From Hibiscus mutabilis (taxonomy: Eukaryota; Streptophyta; Magnoliopsida; Malvales; Malvaceae), in contig CM033752.1 in the NCBI GenBank assembly GCA_019671005.1, positions 806,001 to 870,000 of the forward strand: a stretch of DNA of 64,000 nucleotides, given 5' to 3'. The translations under genes and the position numbers were made by a program. A model generated the notes under the pieces. The model was not told the origin of the DNA and made no database searches. It saw only the letters and a list, made by a program, of their open reading frames with translations. Positions 1-11,298 of this stretch are shown here, piece by piece; within the stretch, counting starts at the first letter, position 1; every line of letters starts with the position of its first letter.

Positions 1-28
1 CTTTAGAGTAGGGGAACAAGTCTATTTC

Positions 29-205
29 TGAGTATAAGATCCAATTTGTTCGATTGAGCCAGTATGCTCCTGAATTGGTTCCTGATGAGCGACTGCGTTG
101 CGACCGGTTCTGTTATAGGTTGGTCAAGGAGGTGAATACATACATGTTAGCTACGAATTATACCGAGTTTGATGTCCTGGTTTTTCGAGTTAAGGACATA
201 AAATA
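29..205 (+). pseudogene. Gag capsid remnant of element 1
   Basis: One frame reads a Ty3/gypsy capsid segment with the motif FVRLSQYAPELVPDE followed by RCDRFCYRLVKEV and FDVLV, ending at TAG (203-205). Element 3 has the same stretch at about 22,533-22,705, with FIRLSQYASELV. In element 3 about 100 further gag residues, including the zinc knuckle, precede protease. Here protease-like sequence follows within about 200 bases, so the nucleocapsid region has been lost or scrambled. Truncated at the left by the window edge. Confidence 0.75.
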
Positions 206-402
206 GAATTTGGGGTTGTCTGCTCATTCAAGGAGTTTTTTGCGAGGAAAAAGAATGCTAAGTTAGATGTAGTCGAGATCGAAGAGAATGATGGTAAGAG
301 GTAGTTGCTCATACCGTAAAGATTTAACCTGAGGGTGGTGGACCGACGAGGGTTTTTGCACACCGTGTGGGAAAGAATGATACCAATGTGATTGTAGGTA
401 CA

Positions 403-960
403 TTTACTTTTTAGTCTATACCAATGCTTTCTTTGATAGATTCTGGTTCTACACATTCATACATCTTGTGCGAATATGCATGCTTGCTTGATATACCTGT
501 ATAAGTGTTAGATGTTGGTATGAGGGTAACTAGTTACTTTGGTGAGACAGTAGTTGCTAGGAGGTTGTTTAGAATATATCCTTTGATGGTTGAGGGTTAT
601 GCGTTTGAGGGTGATTTGATGGAGCTGCCGTTTTACGATTTTAATGTAATCTTGGGGATAGATTGGTTGTCTGAGCATAGGGTTGTGGTTGATTTTGAGA
701 CCAAGAGAGTTTTGTTGAAACTTGCTGAGGATTATGAAGTGATGGTTGTGGGCAAGAATGTTAAATTCTTGTCCAATGTTGTTTCGGCTTTGGAAGCGCA
801 AAAGATGTTAGAATCTAGGGGTCAAGCATACCTAGCTTATGTTATAAACCCTAATATGAAAGAAGTACGTGCCAGGATATTCGTACCATTTGTGATTTTC
901 CAAGAGTGTTTCTGGAAGAGTTGTCTAGTTTGTCACCGGATATGGAGGTAGAGTTTTGCA
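403..960 (+). pseudogene. Aspartic protease region of element 1 (decayed)
   Basis: The frame starting at 505 resembles the retropepsin-linker region of element 3: a GETVVARRL stretch, then LMELPFYDFNVILGIDWLSEH, with the usual hydrophobic-Gly-x-Asp-Trp-Leu motif of plant gypsy protease domains (VILGIDWL here). The catalytic D-S-G segment lies just upstream (about 432-445, reading IDSGS) in another frame, separated by a stop. The copy therefore has a frameshift or stop between the catalytic loop and the rest. After about 950 another frameshift leads into RT. It would normally process the Gag-Pol polyprotein in virus-like particles; it cannot do so here. Confidence 0.7.
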
Positions 961-999
961 TTAAAACATAAGCGAATACAGCTTCAGTATCGATTTCAT

Positions 1000-1800
1000 C
1001 GTATCGCATAGCACCAAAGAAATTAAAAGAGTTGAAGACGCAACTATATGATTTGTTGGATCATGGTTTCAATCAGCCAAGTATGTCACCATAAGGAGCA
1101 TCAATATTGTTTGTAAAGAAGAAAGATGGCACGATGAGAATGAGCATTGATTATCGATAACTGAACAAGTTGACGATTAAGAACAAGTATCATTTACCGA
1201 GGATTGATGATCTGTTTGATCAGTTTTTGGGTGCTACGATGTTTTCCATGATTGATCTGAGGTCGGGGTATTATCAGTTGAAAGTGAAGGATAAAGACGT
1301 GCCGGAGATAGCTTTTCGTTCATGCTATGGGCATTATGATTTCTTAGTGATGTTGTTTGGGTTAACAAATGCAGCAACATCATTCATGGATATGATGAAT
1401 CGAGTGTTCGATGAATTCTTGGATCAATTTGTGGTAGTGTTCATCGATGATATCCTTGTGTACTCTCGTACCGAGAAAGACCACGATCGACACCTATAGA
1501 TTGTGTTGCAAGTTTTGTTGGATAATAAGCTTTATGCCAAGCTGAGTAAGTGTGAGTTTTGGATCAATCAAGTGGTTTTTCGTGGTCATATGGTTTCAGT
1601 CAAAGGTATTTGTGTGGATCCACATAAAATTGAAGCTGTTGTAAATTAGAAGCAACCTAAGTCAGTGTCAAAATGTCGTAGTTTCTTTGGATTGGCAAGA
1701 TATTATTGATGCTTTGCGGATGGTTTCTCGAGAATTACTGCTCCTTTGACAAGGTTGTTACAAAAGGATATAAGTTTTGAGTGGACGAAGAGAAGATAAC
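1000..1800 (+). pseudogene. Reverse transcriptase domain of element 1 (nonsense mutations only)
   Basis: From about 1,080 one frame carries the RT fingers and palm: VKKKDGTMRM, then stop-interrupted IDYR, PRIDDLFDQ, DLRSGYYQL, the catalytic box FIDDILVYSRT at about 1,440-1,470, and thumb sequence with GHMVS. Stops TAA (after IDYR), TAG (about 1,497), TAG (in place of the Trp of the VNW-KQP stretch) and TGA interrupt this frame, but I see no frameshift up to RNase H at 1,815. Stops at positions that are CAA or TGG in intact relatives fit C-to-T decay of a methylated element (inference). Confidence 0.85.
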
Positions 1801-1805
1801 AAGCT

Positions 1806-2240
1806 TTTGATAAGTTGAAGGAAGCTTTGACGCAAGCTCCAATCTTGATTCAACCTAAGTCAGAGAAGGAGTTTGTTGTATATAGCGATGCATCTTACGT
1901 TGGTTTGGGGTGTGTGTTGATGCAAGAAGGAAGGGTTGTGGCTTATGCATCTAGGCAGTTGAAGGTGCACGAGCGCAACTATCCCACTCACGATATTAAC
2001 CTTGCTGCGGTGATGTTTGCGTTGAAGATTTGGCGACATTACATTTATGGTGAAAAATGTATTATGTATACGGATCAAAAGAGTTTAAAATATCTGATTT
2101 CGCAGAAGGAGTTGAATCTTAGGCAACGAAGATGGTTGGAGTTGCTTAAGGATTATGATTTGATGATAGAGTATCATCTGAGAAAGGCTAATGTGGTAGC
2201 CGTTGCTTTGAGTAGAAAGGTTGTGGTTGAGTTAAGGGCG
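1806..2240 (+). pseudogene. RNase H domain of element 1
   Basis: This continues the RT frame. It shows the Ty3/gypsy RNase H start VVYSDAS followed by GLGCVLMQ, then VAYASRQLK, NYPTHDINLAAVMFALKIWRHY and the DQKSLKYL and RQRRWLELLKDYD motifs, ending in the connection ANVVAVALSRK. The usual A-D-A-L-S-R motif is mutated to A-V-A-L-S-R, removing a conserved Asp. This domain would degrade the RNA strand of the RNA-DNA hybrid during reverse transcription. Confidence 0.85.
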
Positions 2241-3120
2241 ATGTTTGCTCGGTTCAGTGTGACGCATGATGGTGGTCTATTGCCTGAGTTGCAAGTGAAG
2301 CCATCATTGTTGCAGTTGATCAAGGTGAAGCAACCGTATGATTATTCTTTGGTACCGCATGTCAAGGACATAATGGATGGCAACCAAATGGATTTCTGTT
2401 TTAGTTATGAAGGTGTTTTGTGTTTCAAGAGTCGAGTAGTGGTGCCAAAAGATGAGAAGTTAAGGCACACTATTTTGGCTAAGGCACATTCGAATCTTTT
2501 TGCTATGTATCCGGGAAGTAAAAAGATGTATCAAGATTTCAAAAAGGAGTATTTTTGGGTTGTTTTGAAAAAAGATGAGGCGAATTTTGTTGCTCGTTGT
2601 ATGGTTTGTCAACATGTTCAGGTTGAGCATCAGTTTATTTGGGGTTGTTGCAACCGTTAAAGATTCTAGAATGGAAGTGGGAAAGAATTACCATAGATTT
2701 TGTGTCCGGATTGCCTTTGACGCCATCAAAGAAGAATTTTTTTGGGTGATTATGGATAGGTTTACAGAGTGTGCACATTTTCTAGCTGTGCATACGATGT
2801 ATACTCTGGATAAGTTGGTGGAGTTGAATGTTGTTAAGATTGTGAGGTTGCACGGGGTGCCAAAGTTTATATTATTGGATAGATATTCACGTTTTACAAC
2901 AAGTTTTTGGGAGTGTTTGCATAGGGCTTTGGGTACGCGGTTGAATTTTAGTACTTTGTATCATCCTCAAACGGGTGGTCAGTCTGAATGCGTTATCCAA
3001 GTGTTGGAGTATATCTTGCGGTGTTGCATATTTGATTTCCAATGAACATGGGAGAAGCAATTACCTTTGGTAGAGTTTTCCTATAACAATAGTTATCAAG
3101 CTAGTATTCAGATGGCACCG
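2241..3120 (+). pseudogene. Integrase of element 1: zinc-binding N-domain and catalytic core
   Basis: The frame from RNase H continues through the H2C2-type zinc-binding segment (AHSNLFAMYPGSKKM ... CMVCQHV, to 2,660). One frameshift near 2,645 moves to the core: FTECAHFLAVHT, DKLVELNVVKIVRLHGVPKF, then LLDRYSRFTTSFWE and YHPQTGGQSE. The second catalytic Asp and the Glu of the DDE triad are recognisable, but the consensus SDRDPRF has become LDRYSRF. A TGA (about 3,044) interrupts the link to the C-terminal part. Confidence 0.85.
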
Positions 3121-3690
3121 TAGGAGGCTTTGTATGCTATAAGGTGTCGCACACCACTTTGTTGGGCGAAGCCAGGAGAAAAGTATGTTTCTTTGCCTGA
3201 TGTGTTAAAGGATACCAATGAGAAAGTGAAGCTTATAAGTGATCGGTTGAATTCGTCTTCGGATCGGCAAAAGTCATATGCTGACTTGAAGCATAGGGAG
3301 ATTGAGTTCGCGGTTGATGATCGAGTGTTCTTGAAGGTTTCACCTTGGAAAAAGGTAATGAGGTTTGAACAGAAGGGTAAGTTAAGTCCTAGGTTTATTG
3401 GACCTTATAAAGTGTTGGAGTGTGTTGGTCCAGTTACTTATAAGCTGAGGTTGTCGGCAGAGTTAGAGAAGATTGATGATGTTTTCCATGTATCGATGCT
3501 TCAGAGGTATAGGTCAGATTCTTTGCATGTGATGCCTATTGAGGAAATCGAGTTGAATTCAGTTTTGAACTATGATGAGGAGCCAGTGAGAATCTTGGAT
3601 TCAAGTAGCAAGGTTCTTCGTAGAAAGACCATAGAGTTGGTGAAAGTGTTGTGGCGACATCGTGGTGTCGAAGAAGCCACATAGAAAAGC
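3121..3690 (+). pseudogene. Integrase C-terminal region and chromodomain of element 1
   Basis: After a TAG at 3,121 the frame carries EALY-like sequence, RCRTPLCW, the GPY/F motif (LSPRFIGPYKVLE), VFHVSMLQRY, and a chromodomain tail: EEPVRILD, then VLRRKTIELVKVLWRHRGVEEAT. The final Trp-Glu of the chromodomain signature (VEEATWE) is destroyed by TAG. Chromodomains direct plant chromovirus integration to particular chromatin marks. This places the element in the Tekay/Del-type chromoviruses. About 80 bases downstream are the polypurine tract and LTR. Confidence 0.85.
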
Positions 3691-3758
3691 AAGAAGGACA
3701 TGTTGAAGCAGTTTCCTCACCTTTTTCCACTAGGTAAATTTCGAGGACAAAATTTATT

Positions 3759-3772
3759 AAGAGGGGGAGAGT
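3759..3772 (+). other. Polypurine tract of element 1
   Basis: The purine run AAGAGGGGGAGAGT directly abuts the LTR start TGTAATGCCC. This is the expected position of the plus-strand primer of an LTR retrotransposon. Confidence 0.8.
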
Positions 3773-5982
3773 TGTAATGCCCTGAAATTGGGCCTAGATG
3801 TTAGATGGATCGATAGACGGTTCGAGAGAACCAGATTAGGCAATTCGAGTTAGTTTCAGGAATTAAATCTTAATAAATCACTTTTGGTTAAAATAAAATA
3901 TGGAAAAAGGCTAGAAAATACTTAATTAATATTTTTAAGTATTTTGGCAAATTCAATTTGAAGAAATTAAATCTGATTTTCAGACATTTTGGTCCAGTGA
4001 CTAGAATACAAAGTTTTTAAAACTGTTTTTGGTGACTAAATCGTAAAAGGGTGTCAAAACTTAGAATCTTTAAGGAGCTATTTGAACAAAATTTTCCATC
4101 ATATTTTTCCCTTAATTTAGTCTATTCTTAAAGTGTTTTTAATTGGTTTTTAATATTAAGAGAAAAATTGATTTAATAAAAGGATTTTAATTTTTACAAA
4201 TCACTTTCTTAAGTAACTAACTTTGCTATCACTTTTCTCTCAACTTTCTCAACAGCCAAACTATTAAATTTTTTCCAAAATTTCCAGGAATCAATCTCTT
4301 TTGATTTCCTTTTTATTTCCTACTTAATTCCTTTGATTCTTGCAACAAAATCTACTTGGATTCAAACCAATCTTTGCTAATTAAGGAAGAAATCAACAGT
4401 TAGAGGTGATTTTCATTTCTCTCCTCTAATTAAAGGTTCTTTATTGAAATTCCCAAGTTCTTGATCCTTTACAGGTGATTTATGTTATGGAATTATGATT
4501 AGAACATGAATATGATGGATAAATTGAGTTTTTATATGGAAATTTGTTAAATACTATATTGAATCTGTTTTGCGTTGAACCTAATTGATTTAGATCCCTA
4601 TTGAGATGTGTTTTAATTTTGAAATAAGTGATTAATTAAAGGAATCTCGAAATTATGTGAATTGCTAATTTTCTAGGTTGTAAATAGTTAGATTTTGGTG
4701 TGATCTTGGTGTTGTAGAGTTGCTGGAGGTATAAGGACATTTTAGGGATGTTTTTGGATGTTAATTGTTGTTGTTAAGATGCTAAGATCAATAGGTTTTG
4801 GCAGGCCTTTGTTTATATGAAGTTGGATTATGATTTCGGTTGTTTTAGAGAGACGTTTGATGGTTTTTTGTGAGGTGAAGTTGTGTTTGTTGGTTGCTGA
4901 AAATTAGAGATGCATGGAAGTGCATTAATCCTCAATTTTTGATTAGGTAAAGTAGGGGAGTTAAATCCTATAGCTTTTGGAGAGGTTGCGGAAGCTTGAT
5001 CTCGCAACAGTAAGAGAGCTTTGGATTGTTGGTGAGTGGAAACATGTTTTAGTACTTTTAAAAGGTTTGAAGATGGTTGTTGGGAGTTTAGAATAAGTTT
5101 GAAACACTTATCTAAGCTCGGAAGTAAGTATTGGTTGATCTCTCTCTCGTTTTCGGTTTTACAAAATACAATCTCATGCATATGTTTATAGATTTGATTA
5201 CTTACTATTATATGCATGTTTTAGAAATGAAAGATGTTGCAAATGATTATACATGATGAGATTTGATCATAGTAGCAAATAATTTATGAAAGTATTTAGA
5301 GAATGCTATAATGCATGCTTTAATGTATTGGAAAATGGCTTGAAAGTATGCATATGTAAAACAATAAGTTAATGAGGTTATTATTGAGTATATTGACAAG
5401 TGGCTGAGGTAAAATGTTATCAGATATAGTTGCTAGCCATAGGGTTTAAAGTGCACTATAATAAGTCGCCTCAAGTGTGTCGAGGGGTCAAGAGTGTGCC
5501 ATGCTCCACCATGAGAACCGCAGCGGTCGAGGGGTCAAGAGTGTGCTAATTCTCCCGCTGGTGGATTTATATGTTATAATCGTTGAGGGCTGCTCCGGTT
5601 CGAAGACGTATATGAAGTGGTCGAAGAAACCACTCGGGAAATTTGTGTATCCGATGTTGTTTTGATAAGATAGAATGAAACTTATTTTGAGTCACTTGAA
5701 TGCCAATATATGAGATGATGTATCATGAGAAATGGATTATGTTTTTTATAATATGGTTTATACATGAGATGCTCTTTAAGCTTGTTATTTAGAGATTTTG
5801 GCATATAAAGCTTAAATTGAGGTTTATGATAGAAATCCATGATACATGTGCTGCAAATGATTTAAATGTGCATTTGAAAGAGATTATAGAAGCATGAAAT
5901 GATTTTCCATGAGACATATACACTTGGTTTGAATTAAAATGGTTTCAAATGCATTGATGAGTGTTTTTGAGATTCCCTCACT
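3773..5982 (+). repeat. 3' LTR of element 1, first segment
   Basis: It begins TGTAATGCCCTG directly after the polypurine tract. The first kilobase matches, in inverted orientation, the LTR at 53,045-54,907, including a conserved stretch reading AACTTAGAATCTTTAAGGAG in this copy. A 21-bp direct repeat (GTCGAGGGGTCAAGAGTGTGC) occurs at 5,479-5,499 and 5,526-5,546. The LTR is cut at CTCACT (5,977-5,982) by element 2 and resumes at 18,595. Joined, it is about 3.37 kb, long for a chromovirus. Confidence 0.8.
5977..5982. repeat. Target-site duplication of element 2, left copy
   Basis: CTCACT at 5,977-5,982 is repeated at 18,589-18,594, directly after the 3' LTR of element 2. Removing element 2 plus one copy restores CCCTCACTAAG..., which aligns with CCTCACTAAGC at about 20,364 in the related LTR of element 3. 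That confirms the insertion site. Confidence 0.8.
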
Positions 5983-6221
5983 TGTAATCACTCATTTTTG
6001 TCCGGGTTGTAAATATTATCGTAGCACTAGTTAATTATAGTAATCGTTATATATGTTAGTATGTACGTATACCTATGTGATATGGATGTGTTTTTAATAG
6101 GTGTATATATGTTTATTTTAAATATTGGTATGTGTTAATGTATTAACACGAGCTATATAATTGATAGATATTATGATATTGCATGTACATGTATTATGTA
6201 TGTTTGTAATAAGTATGTATA

Positions 6222-6262
6222 ATGTGTGTGTATATATATATGTGTGTGTGCGTGTGTGTGTG
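6222..6262. repeat. (TG)n/(TA)n microsatellite in LTR of element 2
   Basis: Alternating TG, TA and TG/CG runs. The corresponding 3' LTR tract near 15,818-15,853 differs in length, as expected for slippage after insertion. Confidence 0.85.
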
Positions 6263-6580
6263 ATATGGTTGTGTGCACGTATATGTATGTTGTAGGTTTG
6301 CATGTATAGGTAAATTTGCATGTATATATATTAATGTCAAGTATATGTTTGTAGGTATGTGAATAAATACGTATGTATGATTATTATTAATATTATTAAT
6401 TATATATATATATGACAGATCATATTAAAAACCCAAGCTATTTATTAAAAAATGTTCAAGTCCATTGTTACAAATTAAAACCCAAAAAGTAACTATACCA
6501 GGCCAAACCCACTTAATGCTAAAAAACCCTAGCCTTATCAGAACCATAATCCCTTTATTTTTGCGCAACCAAGGGAGAGT

Positions 6581-6820
6581 CGTTGGATCAAATCTTGATC
6601 TAACGGCCGAGATTAATCCAGAAGACTCCTCCATCTGGCATGTGTAGCTCACTCCTAGGGCTGTTGGACTTCCACGCGCGCGTGGCGTGCACGCGCTGAC
6701 CTTTCAGATAATCCTACGCTACGTGTCATCATCTCCAGCAACCACCATACACTCCAGAAGCAATCGTGATCGTTCATGCCCCAAGTGATCCCAGCCGTTG
6801 GATCAAATCTGATCCAACGG
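6581..6820. promoter_or_regulatory. Pair of near-perfect palindromes in the LTR of element 2
   Basis: Palindrome 1 (6,581-6,605) has arms CGTTGGATCAA and TTGATCTAACG. Palindrome 2 (6,795-6,820) has arms CCGTTGGATCA and TGATCCAACGG. Both recur in the 3' LTR at 16,190-16,216 (12-bp arms, perfect) and 16,405-16,430. They lie upstream of the likely transcribed part of the LTR, so protein-binding sites or hairpins are plausible. The role is inferred. Confidence 0.5.
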
Positions 6821-8943
6821 CCAGGAGCAAATCTGGCCGATAACTCTCCAACCACCCTCTGTCACCGTATGATTCTTCACCGGCCCTCACCAAACCGGAC
6901 TGCAAGATCAGAAAAGTACCAAAATCAGATTTAATCATCTTATGTTTGCCTAAACTTGTAAGCAAAAAAAAAAAAAAGAAAGCAACATATATATCATGTA
7001 ATCTAACATGTACTGAACCAGATCCATAAAGAAATAAAAAGAAAAAATGAATGTTTCAGTGGTAATCTTTCTTTTCTTTTCTTTTTTGCAAATATTCGAA
7101 TTAGAAAAAGAAAATAAAAACAAAAGAGTCTTACCCCCTCCCGCCAGCGGATCTCCTCTTACCGGTGACAAGCCTCATATGGTGAGCCGGTAGAGGAGGG
7201 AATGTCTTTGGTCTCAGTTCATAAAGGGTTTAAAAATTTTGTTTTTTTAGGTTCGTTTTTTTAGATCTAGGAAAAGATGAGGGTTTTTCCCTAAAATCTA
7301 AGGTTATATTGGAGTTTTGGTTGTCTGGGTGGTTTGTAGGTCTTACCGGCGCCGACTAGCGGTGGCCGGCGGCGGAACAGGCGACGGTCGAAAGTTGGGG
7401 CTTCGGTTTAAAAGGGTAAAATAAGAAGAGATGGTTTTTTGGGGGTTGAATTTTTAAAATTGCAAAGAGGGGAGAGGTTGGCCAGATTGGTGTATTTATA
7501 AGGATTTTTTTAAATGGTACAATGACGACACTAGTCCCTCCGCGTTTTTACTTTTTTGTTTTAGGCTTGCCGCACGAGTAAATTACATCATCAGTCCTCA
7601 TGCGTTTTCAAAAAAATTCAATTTAGTCCCTAATCTCTTGAAATCATATTTTTAAATGGTAAAATTATCCCCTTTGCCACTCCGCGTTTTTGAAATTTTC
7701 AAATGTGTCTTGCAGCATGGGTTTATTACACAACTAGTCCTTTTAAGTTTCGTTTAGCTTGCAATCCCATCCCCGAATTGTGTTTTTGTTGCTTTTGATT
7801 TCTGTTTCTATTTTATTTTCATTTTATTTCAGTCCTTTAATGTATGTTTTTTTATATGTATTTTTAATAGCCATGTTTTAATGTTTTTGTGTCAGCATAA
7901 TTTGTGATGTTCTTCATATATGTATTATATATATATATATATTTGCCTCTTTATATCATGTCCATTTATATTTTTGTGTGTATTATCATGTTAGTAAGTC
8001 ATTTAGTTTGTTTATTCATGTTATATGTATGTTTTAGCATGTTTATGTTTTTCCTCATGTTTTATTCTATATATCGTTTTTAGTATGTGTGTTTATGTTT
8101 TATGGGTATTACCATGCTAATATGTCATATAGTTTTTGTTTGTTCATGTGTTTATACGTTTGGCATGCATATTATGATCATTGTGCATCTTAGGTTCATG
8201 TTATAAATAGGTGATAAGTTTGTTACATGTAATTATGTTTTTTTAATGTATGCATATGTTGTGACATATTATAAAGTTTTAGTATATTTTTGTGGTGCTA
8301 TTGCTTTGTTAATTTAGTTTTTTTTATGTGTCATGCATATTGCATTTGTGTTTTTATATATGTGTTCAAGCATGTCATAGCTAGTTAATTTGATTTTGAA
8401 GCATGTTTTTTCTTCTTTCTTTTACCATGTTTATGTGTATATGTTTTATTTACGTTTAGTTCTGATCCTTGTAACATGTTCCTTTTTTATGATCATGCAT
8501 TTTGTTAAATCATGTTAATTTAGATATGTTTTTTTATATATAATTTGTTTTCTAAGATTGCATAATGGATATATTAATTGTCAATGCGATACCCTTTTAT
8601 TCGAGCGTAAACGTGGCCAGCATCAAACGCAGTGATGGTGGTTAATCGGTTTACTCTCGAATAACGGGCCCCTTAAAATTTACTCGCATTTATAACCAAA
8701 TTTTAATTTAATAGCCACTTTGATCCGGAAAGTTTAATGTTAATAAAACGGTAATTATTAAAGTACCAATTTTGGGCGGTGTGGGGATGCTAATCCTTCC
8801 CCATCCTTAACCGACTCCCAAACCCAACAGTTTTCAAATCTCTGGTTTTATGGTGTTCGGCCTACCTTAATGGCCGGTGGCGACTCCATTTTTAAATAAA
8901 ATATTGTTTTTAGCAAAAACCACGTAGAAGAAATCGCTACAGA

Positions 8944-8962
8944 TGGCGACTCCGCTGGGGAC
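8944..8962 (+). other. Primer-binding site of element 2 (Tat/Ogre type)
   Basis: TGGCGACTCCGCTGGGGAC follows the 5' LTR directly. Sites of the form TGGCGACTCxxCTGGGGA are typical of Tat/Ogre elements and are usually assigned to a tRNA-Arg primer (established knowledge; tRNA pairing not tested here). The adjacent CAGA means the LTR end is either ...ACA or ...ACAGA. Confidence 0.75.
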
Positions 8963-9760
8963 AATTTTTTAATTTTCAAAAACAAAAGAGAGTCAAGCTT
9001 TTTAAATAATTGCCACTTTATTAATATCGGAAGTTCCGGATTAAAATGACTATTAAATTAACATTTGGTTATAATTGCGCGTTTATTTTAACGCATTTAA
9101 AATTCTGCATATAAACCCGTCCTTTTTAAGTGGGAGAAACGCTAGTGCTTTCGTGAGGATATCGTTCCTCCGTATGGGACTAGCAAAGTACCTTCAGGGC
9201 TCGAGTACCTTATGCTTTCGTGAGGATATCGTTCCTTCGTAGGGGCATAAGCGAATGGGTCCCCTTGAATTGAACCCGGTTGAAAGGAGCCTATAATGGG
9301 TGATGATCGGGGGCCTTGCTACCCTTAGTAGGGGACAGCAAGGACAATTCGGGTACCTCCTAGCACCAACACTACATGTAGAGAACATAAAGAAACCCAC
9401 CCTTCTTAGAGTTATGCGGATAATCTAGGTGTTTTAGACGGGATGTAAATAGGGTTGTTTTGTTTGTTTACCTTATTTAATTTGCCCTTTATTTATGTAT
9501 TTATTATTTTTATCCGGTACTAATTCATTTCCTTTTGTTTTATTTTTGCATATATCATCGCATTCGCATTACATAAGGTATTGATTCCCGAGTGGTTTCT
9601 CCCATAATAGAGATTGTTCATGATGGACCAAGGGTTCTTTAACCTGGTGATAGAGGGTTCGGTTCCAATGATCAATCCCAAGGATAGATCGAGGACAATA
9701 GAAGAATGATCATTCAGAAACTTCAAGTCAGATTCAGCAAGCAGTGTCAGTCCTGGTATT
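8963..9760 (+). other. Leader of element 2, noncoding
   Basis: No coding motif is seen. A 22-bp direct repeat, GCTTTCGTGAGGATATCGTT followed by CC, occurs at 9,147-9,168 and 9,214-9,235. The region lies between the primer site and the first ORF and probably serves as a packaging/leader region (inference from position). Confidence 0.5.
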
Positions 9761-10567
9761 GTGCGAGGTGGAGTACTAGAGTTAAAGAAGCAAATGGCCG
9801 AGATGATGAACCAGATAAATGCTACGATGAAAGGTAAGCAACCTGTCGAGCTTAGAGAAGAATCGATCAGGGATCAGAATGTAGAAAAGAATGGTCAGAA
9901 TGTTAAGATAGACAACACCGTTAAATACGACAAGTTGAATCCTTTTGTGATCAATCTCAAGAAACAGATGGGTGGCACGTCTGGGGCAGATACCCGAGAA
10001 ACAGAGGCAAGACTAGGAGAAGCCCGAGAATCAAATGACGTAAAGAGGCATTGTCCTATACCTATGAGATACACCGAGCTACTTTCATTGCTCATTGAAA
10101 GAAATCTTATCATACCGGTGAAGTCTGAACCGAAGAAACTTTCTTATCTGAAGGGTTACAACAGTCGCATCTGGTGCAGCTACCATATAGGGGGTTCGGG
10201 TCATTACACCGAGAACTACGGAGCCCTGAAGAATAGAGTTCAAGATCTTATCAGGATGGGAGTTTTGGGTTTCGAAGACGGACAACCCCGATTCTACAAA
10301 GTGCCAGCCATTGCCCGATGGGCAAAGTCGAAGAAAGGTCAATGCCCAGTCCAAGGTTTGGGTAACACAGAAGTGGGTCACTCAAGTGAGACAAATTCAG
10401 AAGTTCAGAGTAAAAGTATCTCAGAAGATGAACTTGCATTCAAGTACAGCCAGCTCAAGCATGAGAGATATGACCTGAGCAAAAAAATGAAGAGTATACA
10501 AGACGAGTTCCAAAAGTTGCGCTTTGAATTCAAGAATGCTGGTCTGGGTGACGCCTCTGAAGAATGA
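9761..10567 (+). CDS. Gag-related ORF of element 2 with degenerate CCHC-like segment
   Basis: Open reading frame of 268 residues. Residues about 93-170 contain PIPMRYTELLSLLIERNLI and then WCSYHIGGSGHYTEN...ALKNRVQDLI, the layout of the zinc-knuckle-like C-terminus of Tat-type Gag (CxxH...GH...C...LK..VQDLI). The last Cys is replaced by Tyr. The end (about 215-268) is charged and helical. This C-terminal Gag module lies upstream of the capsid-like gag at 11.3 kb, an unexpected order. It might be a separate ORF1 or a rearranged Gag piece. The ATG at 9,761 is simply the first in frame. Confidence 0.6.
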   Translation: MRGGVLELKKQMAEMMNQINATMKGKQPVELREESIRDQNVEKNGQNVKIDNTVKYDKLNPFVINLKKQMGGTSGADTRETEARLGEARESNDVKRHCPIPMRYTELLSLLIERNLIIPVKSEPKKLSYLKGYNSRIWCSYHIGGSGHYTENYGALKNRVQDLIRMGVLGFEDGQPRFYKVPAIARWAKSKKGQCPVQGLGNTEVGHSSETNSEVQSKSISEDELAFKYSQLKHERYDLSKKMKSIQDEFQKLRFEFKNAGLGDASEE

Positions 10568-10576
10568 GTTAATGGC

Positions 10577-10984
10577 ATGATTCAGCTGAAGAACGATTTG
10601 GAACGTTGGAAGCAGAAATGCAAGACTAGTAAAAATAAAGCCAGATCATTGTCACAGAAGCTGAAAGAAGCTGAGAGTCAACGCGACATCCTCCAAGGTG
10701 AGTTGGAAAGTAGTCTGGCTATGGACGAGATCCTGAAATCAAGTCTACAGCAGAAAGGGGAGAAATCTCAAGCACTTCAAATGGAAAATGCAGTACTCAA
10801 AGAACAGATAAAAAGGCTCAAGATTTCTCTATGTACCACCGAGATTCGTGCTAAAGAGTACAAGCAGGCTGGATATGAAAGTTTCAAAGAAGCAACTGTC
10901 AAGCTACAAAAGATTGAGCAGAAAATACAGGAGAAAGACAAAGACATGAAGATTTTTATGACTCAAGCACGACAAGTGGCCTAA
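10577..10984 (+). CDS. Coiled-coil ORF of element 2
   Basis: 135 residues, almost entirely predicted helix: heptad-like patterns such as LKNDLERWKQKC, LSQKLKEAESQRDILQGELE and VLKEQIKRLKISL, rich in Lys, Glu and Gln. It starts 10 bases after the previous stop and probably was one ORF with it, since that ORF also ends in a helical tail (inference). Coiled-coil segments occur in the extra N-terminal ORF of some Tat/Ogre-like elements. No enzyme motif is present. Confidence 0.5.
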   Translation: MIQLKNDLERWKQKCKTSKNKARSLSQKLKEAESQRDILQGELESSLAMDEILKSSLQQKGEKSQALQMENAVLKEQIKRLKISLCTTEIRAKEYKQAGYESFKEATVKLQKIEQKIQEKDKDMKIFMTQARQVA

Positions 10985-11298
10985 CAGGTAGCAGATTTAG
11001 CTGATGCATCAACACCGATAAGCCAGAATATGAATCCAACGTTGGACCGGGAAGGAAAGTTGATGAGACGATTGAATAAGGTCAAGAAATTAGGTGATAG
11101 AGCTCACCGCTATCTGTAAAATCCTAATACCTAATGTAATGAAAGCTTTTGGTCTGAATGAAAGATGTTCTATATGGACAAATCACTTACAAAATCAATA
11201 CTTTATTGCATTCATGCACTGCATTGTCATCACATCCTTTTCATTGTTTAATGATTTTATCATTGCATGGCACTTCATCATTTGATTTCGGGGGTTCG

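Larger units (their letters stand above)
5983..8943 (+). repeat. 5' LTR of element 2
   Basis: It starts TGTAATCACTC and ends ...CGCTACAGA just before the primer site. It contains a (TG)n tract (6,222-6,262), two palindromes around CCGTTGGATC, C/T- and T-rich tracts, a possible TATA element readable on the minus strand (7,493-7,503) and an AT-rich 3' part. The 3' LTR repeats all of these. The segment near 8,600-8,640 contains about 13 bases missing in the 3' LTR. ORFs in the T-rich part look like membrane proteins only because of base composition. Confidence 0.85.
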
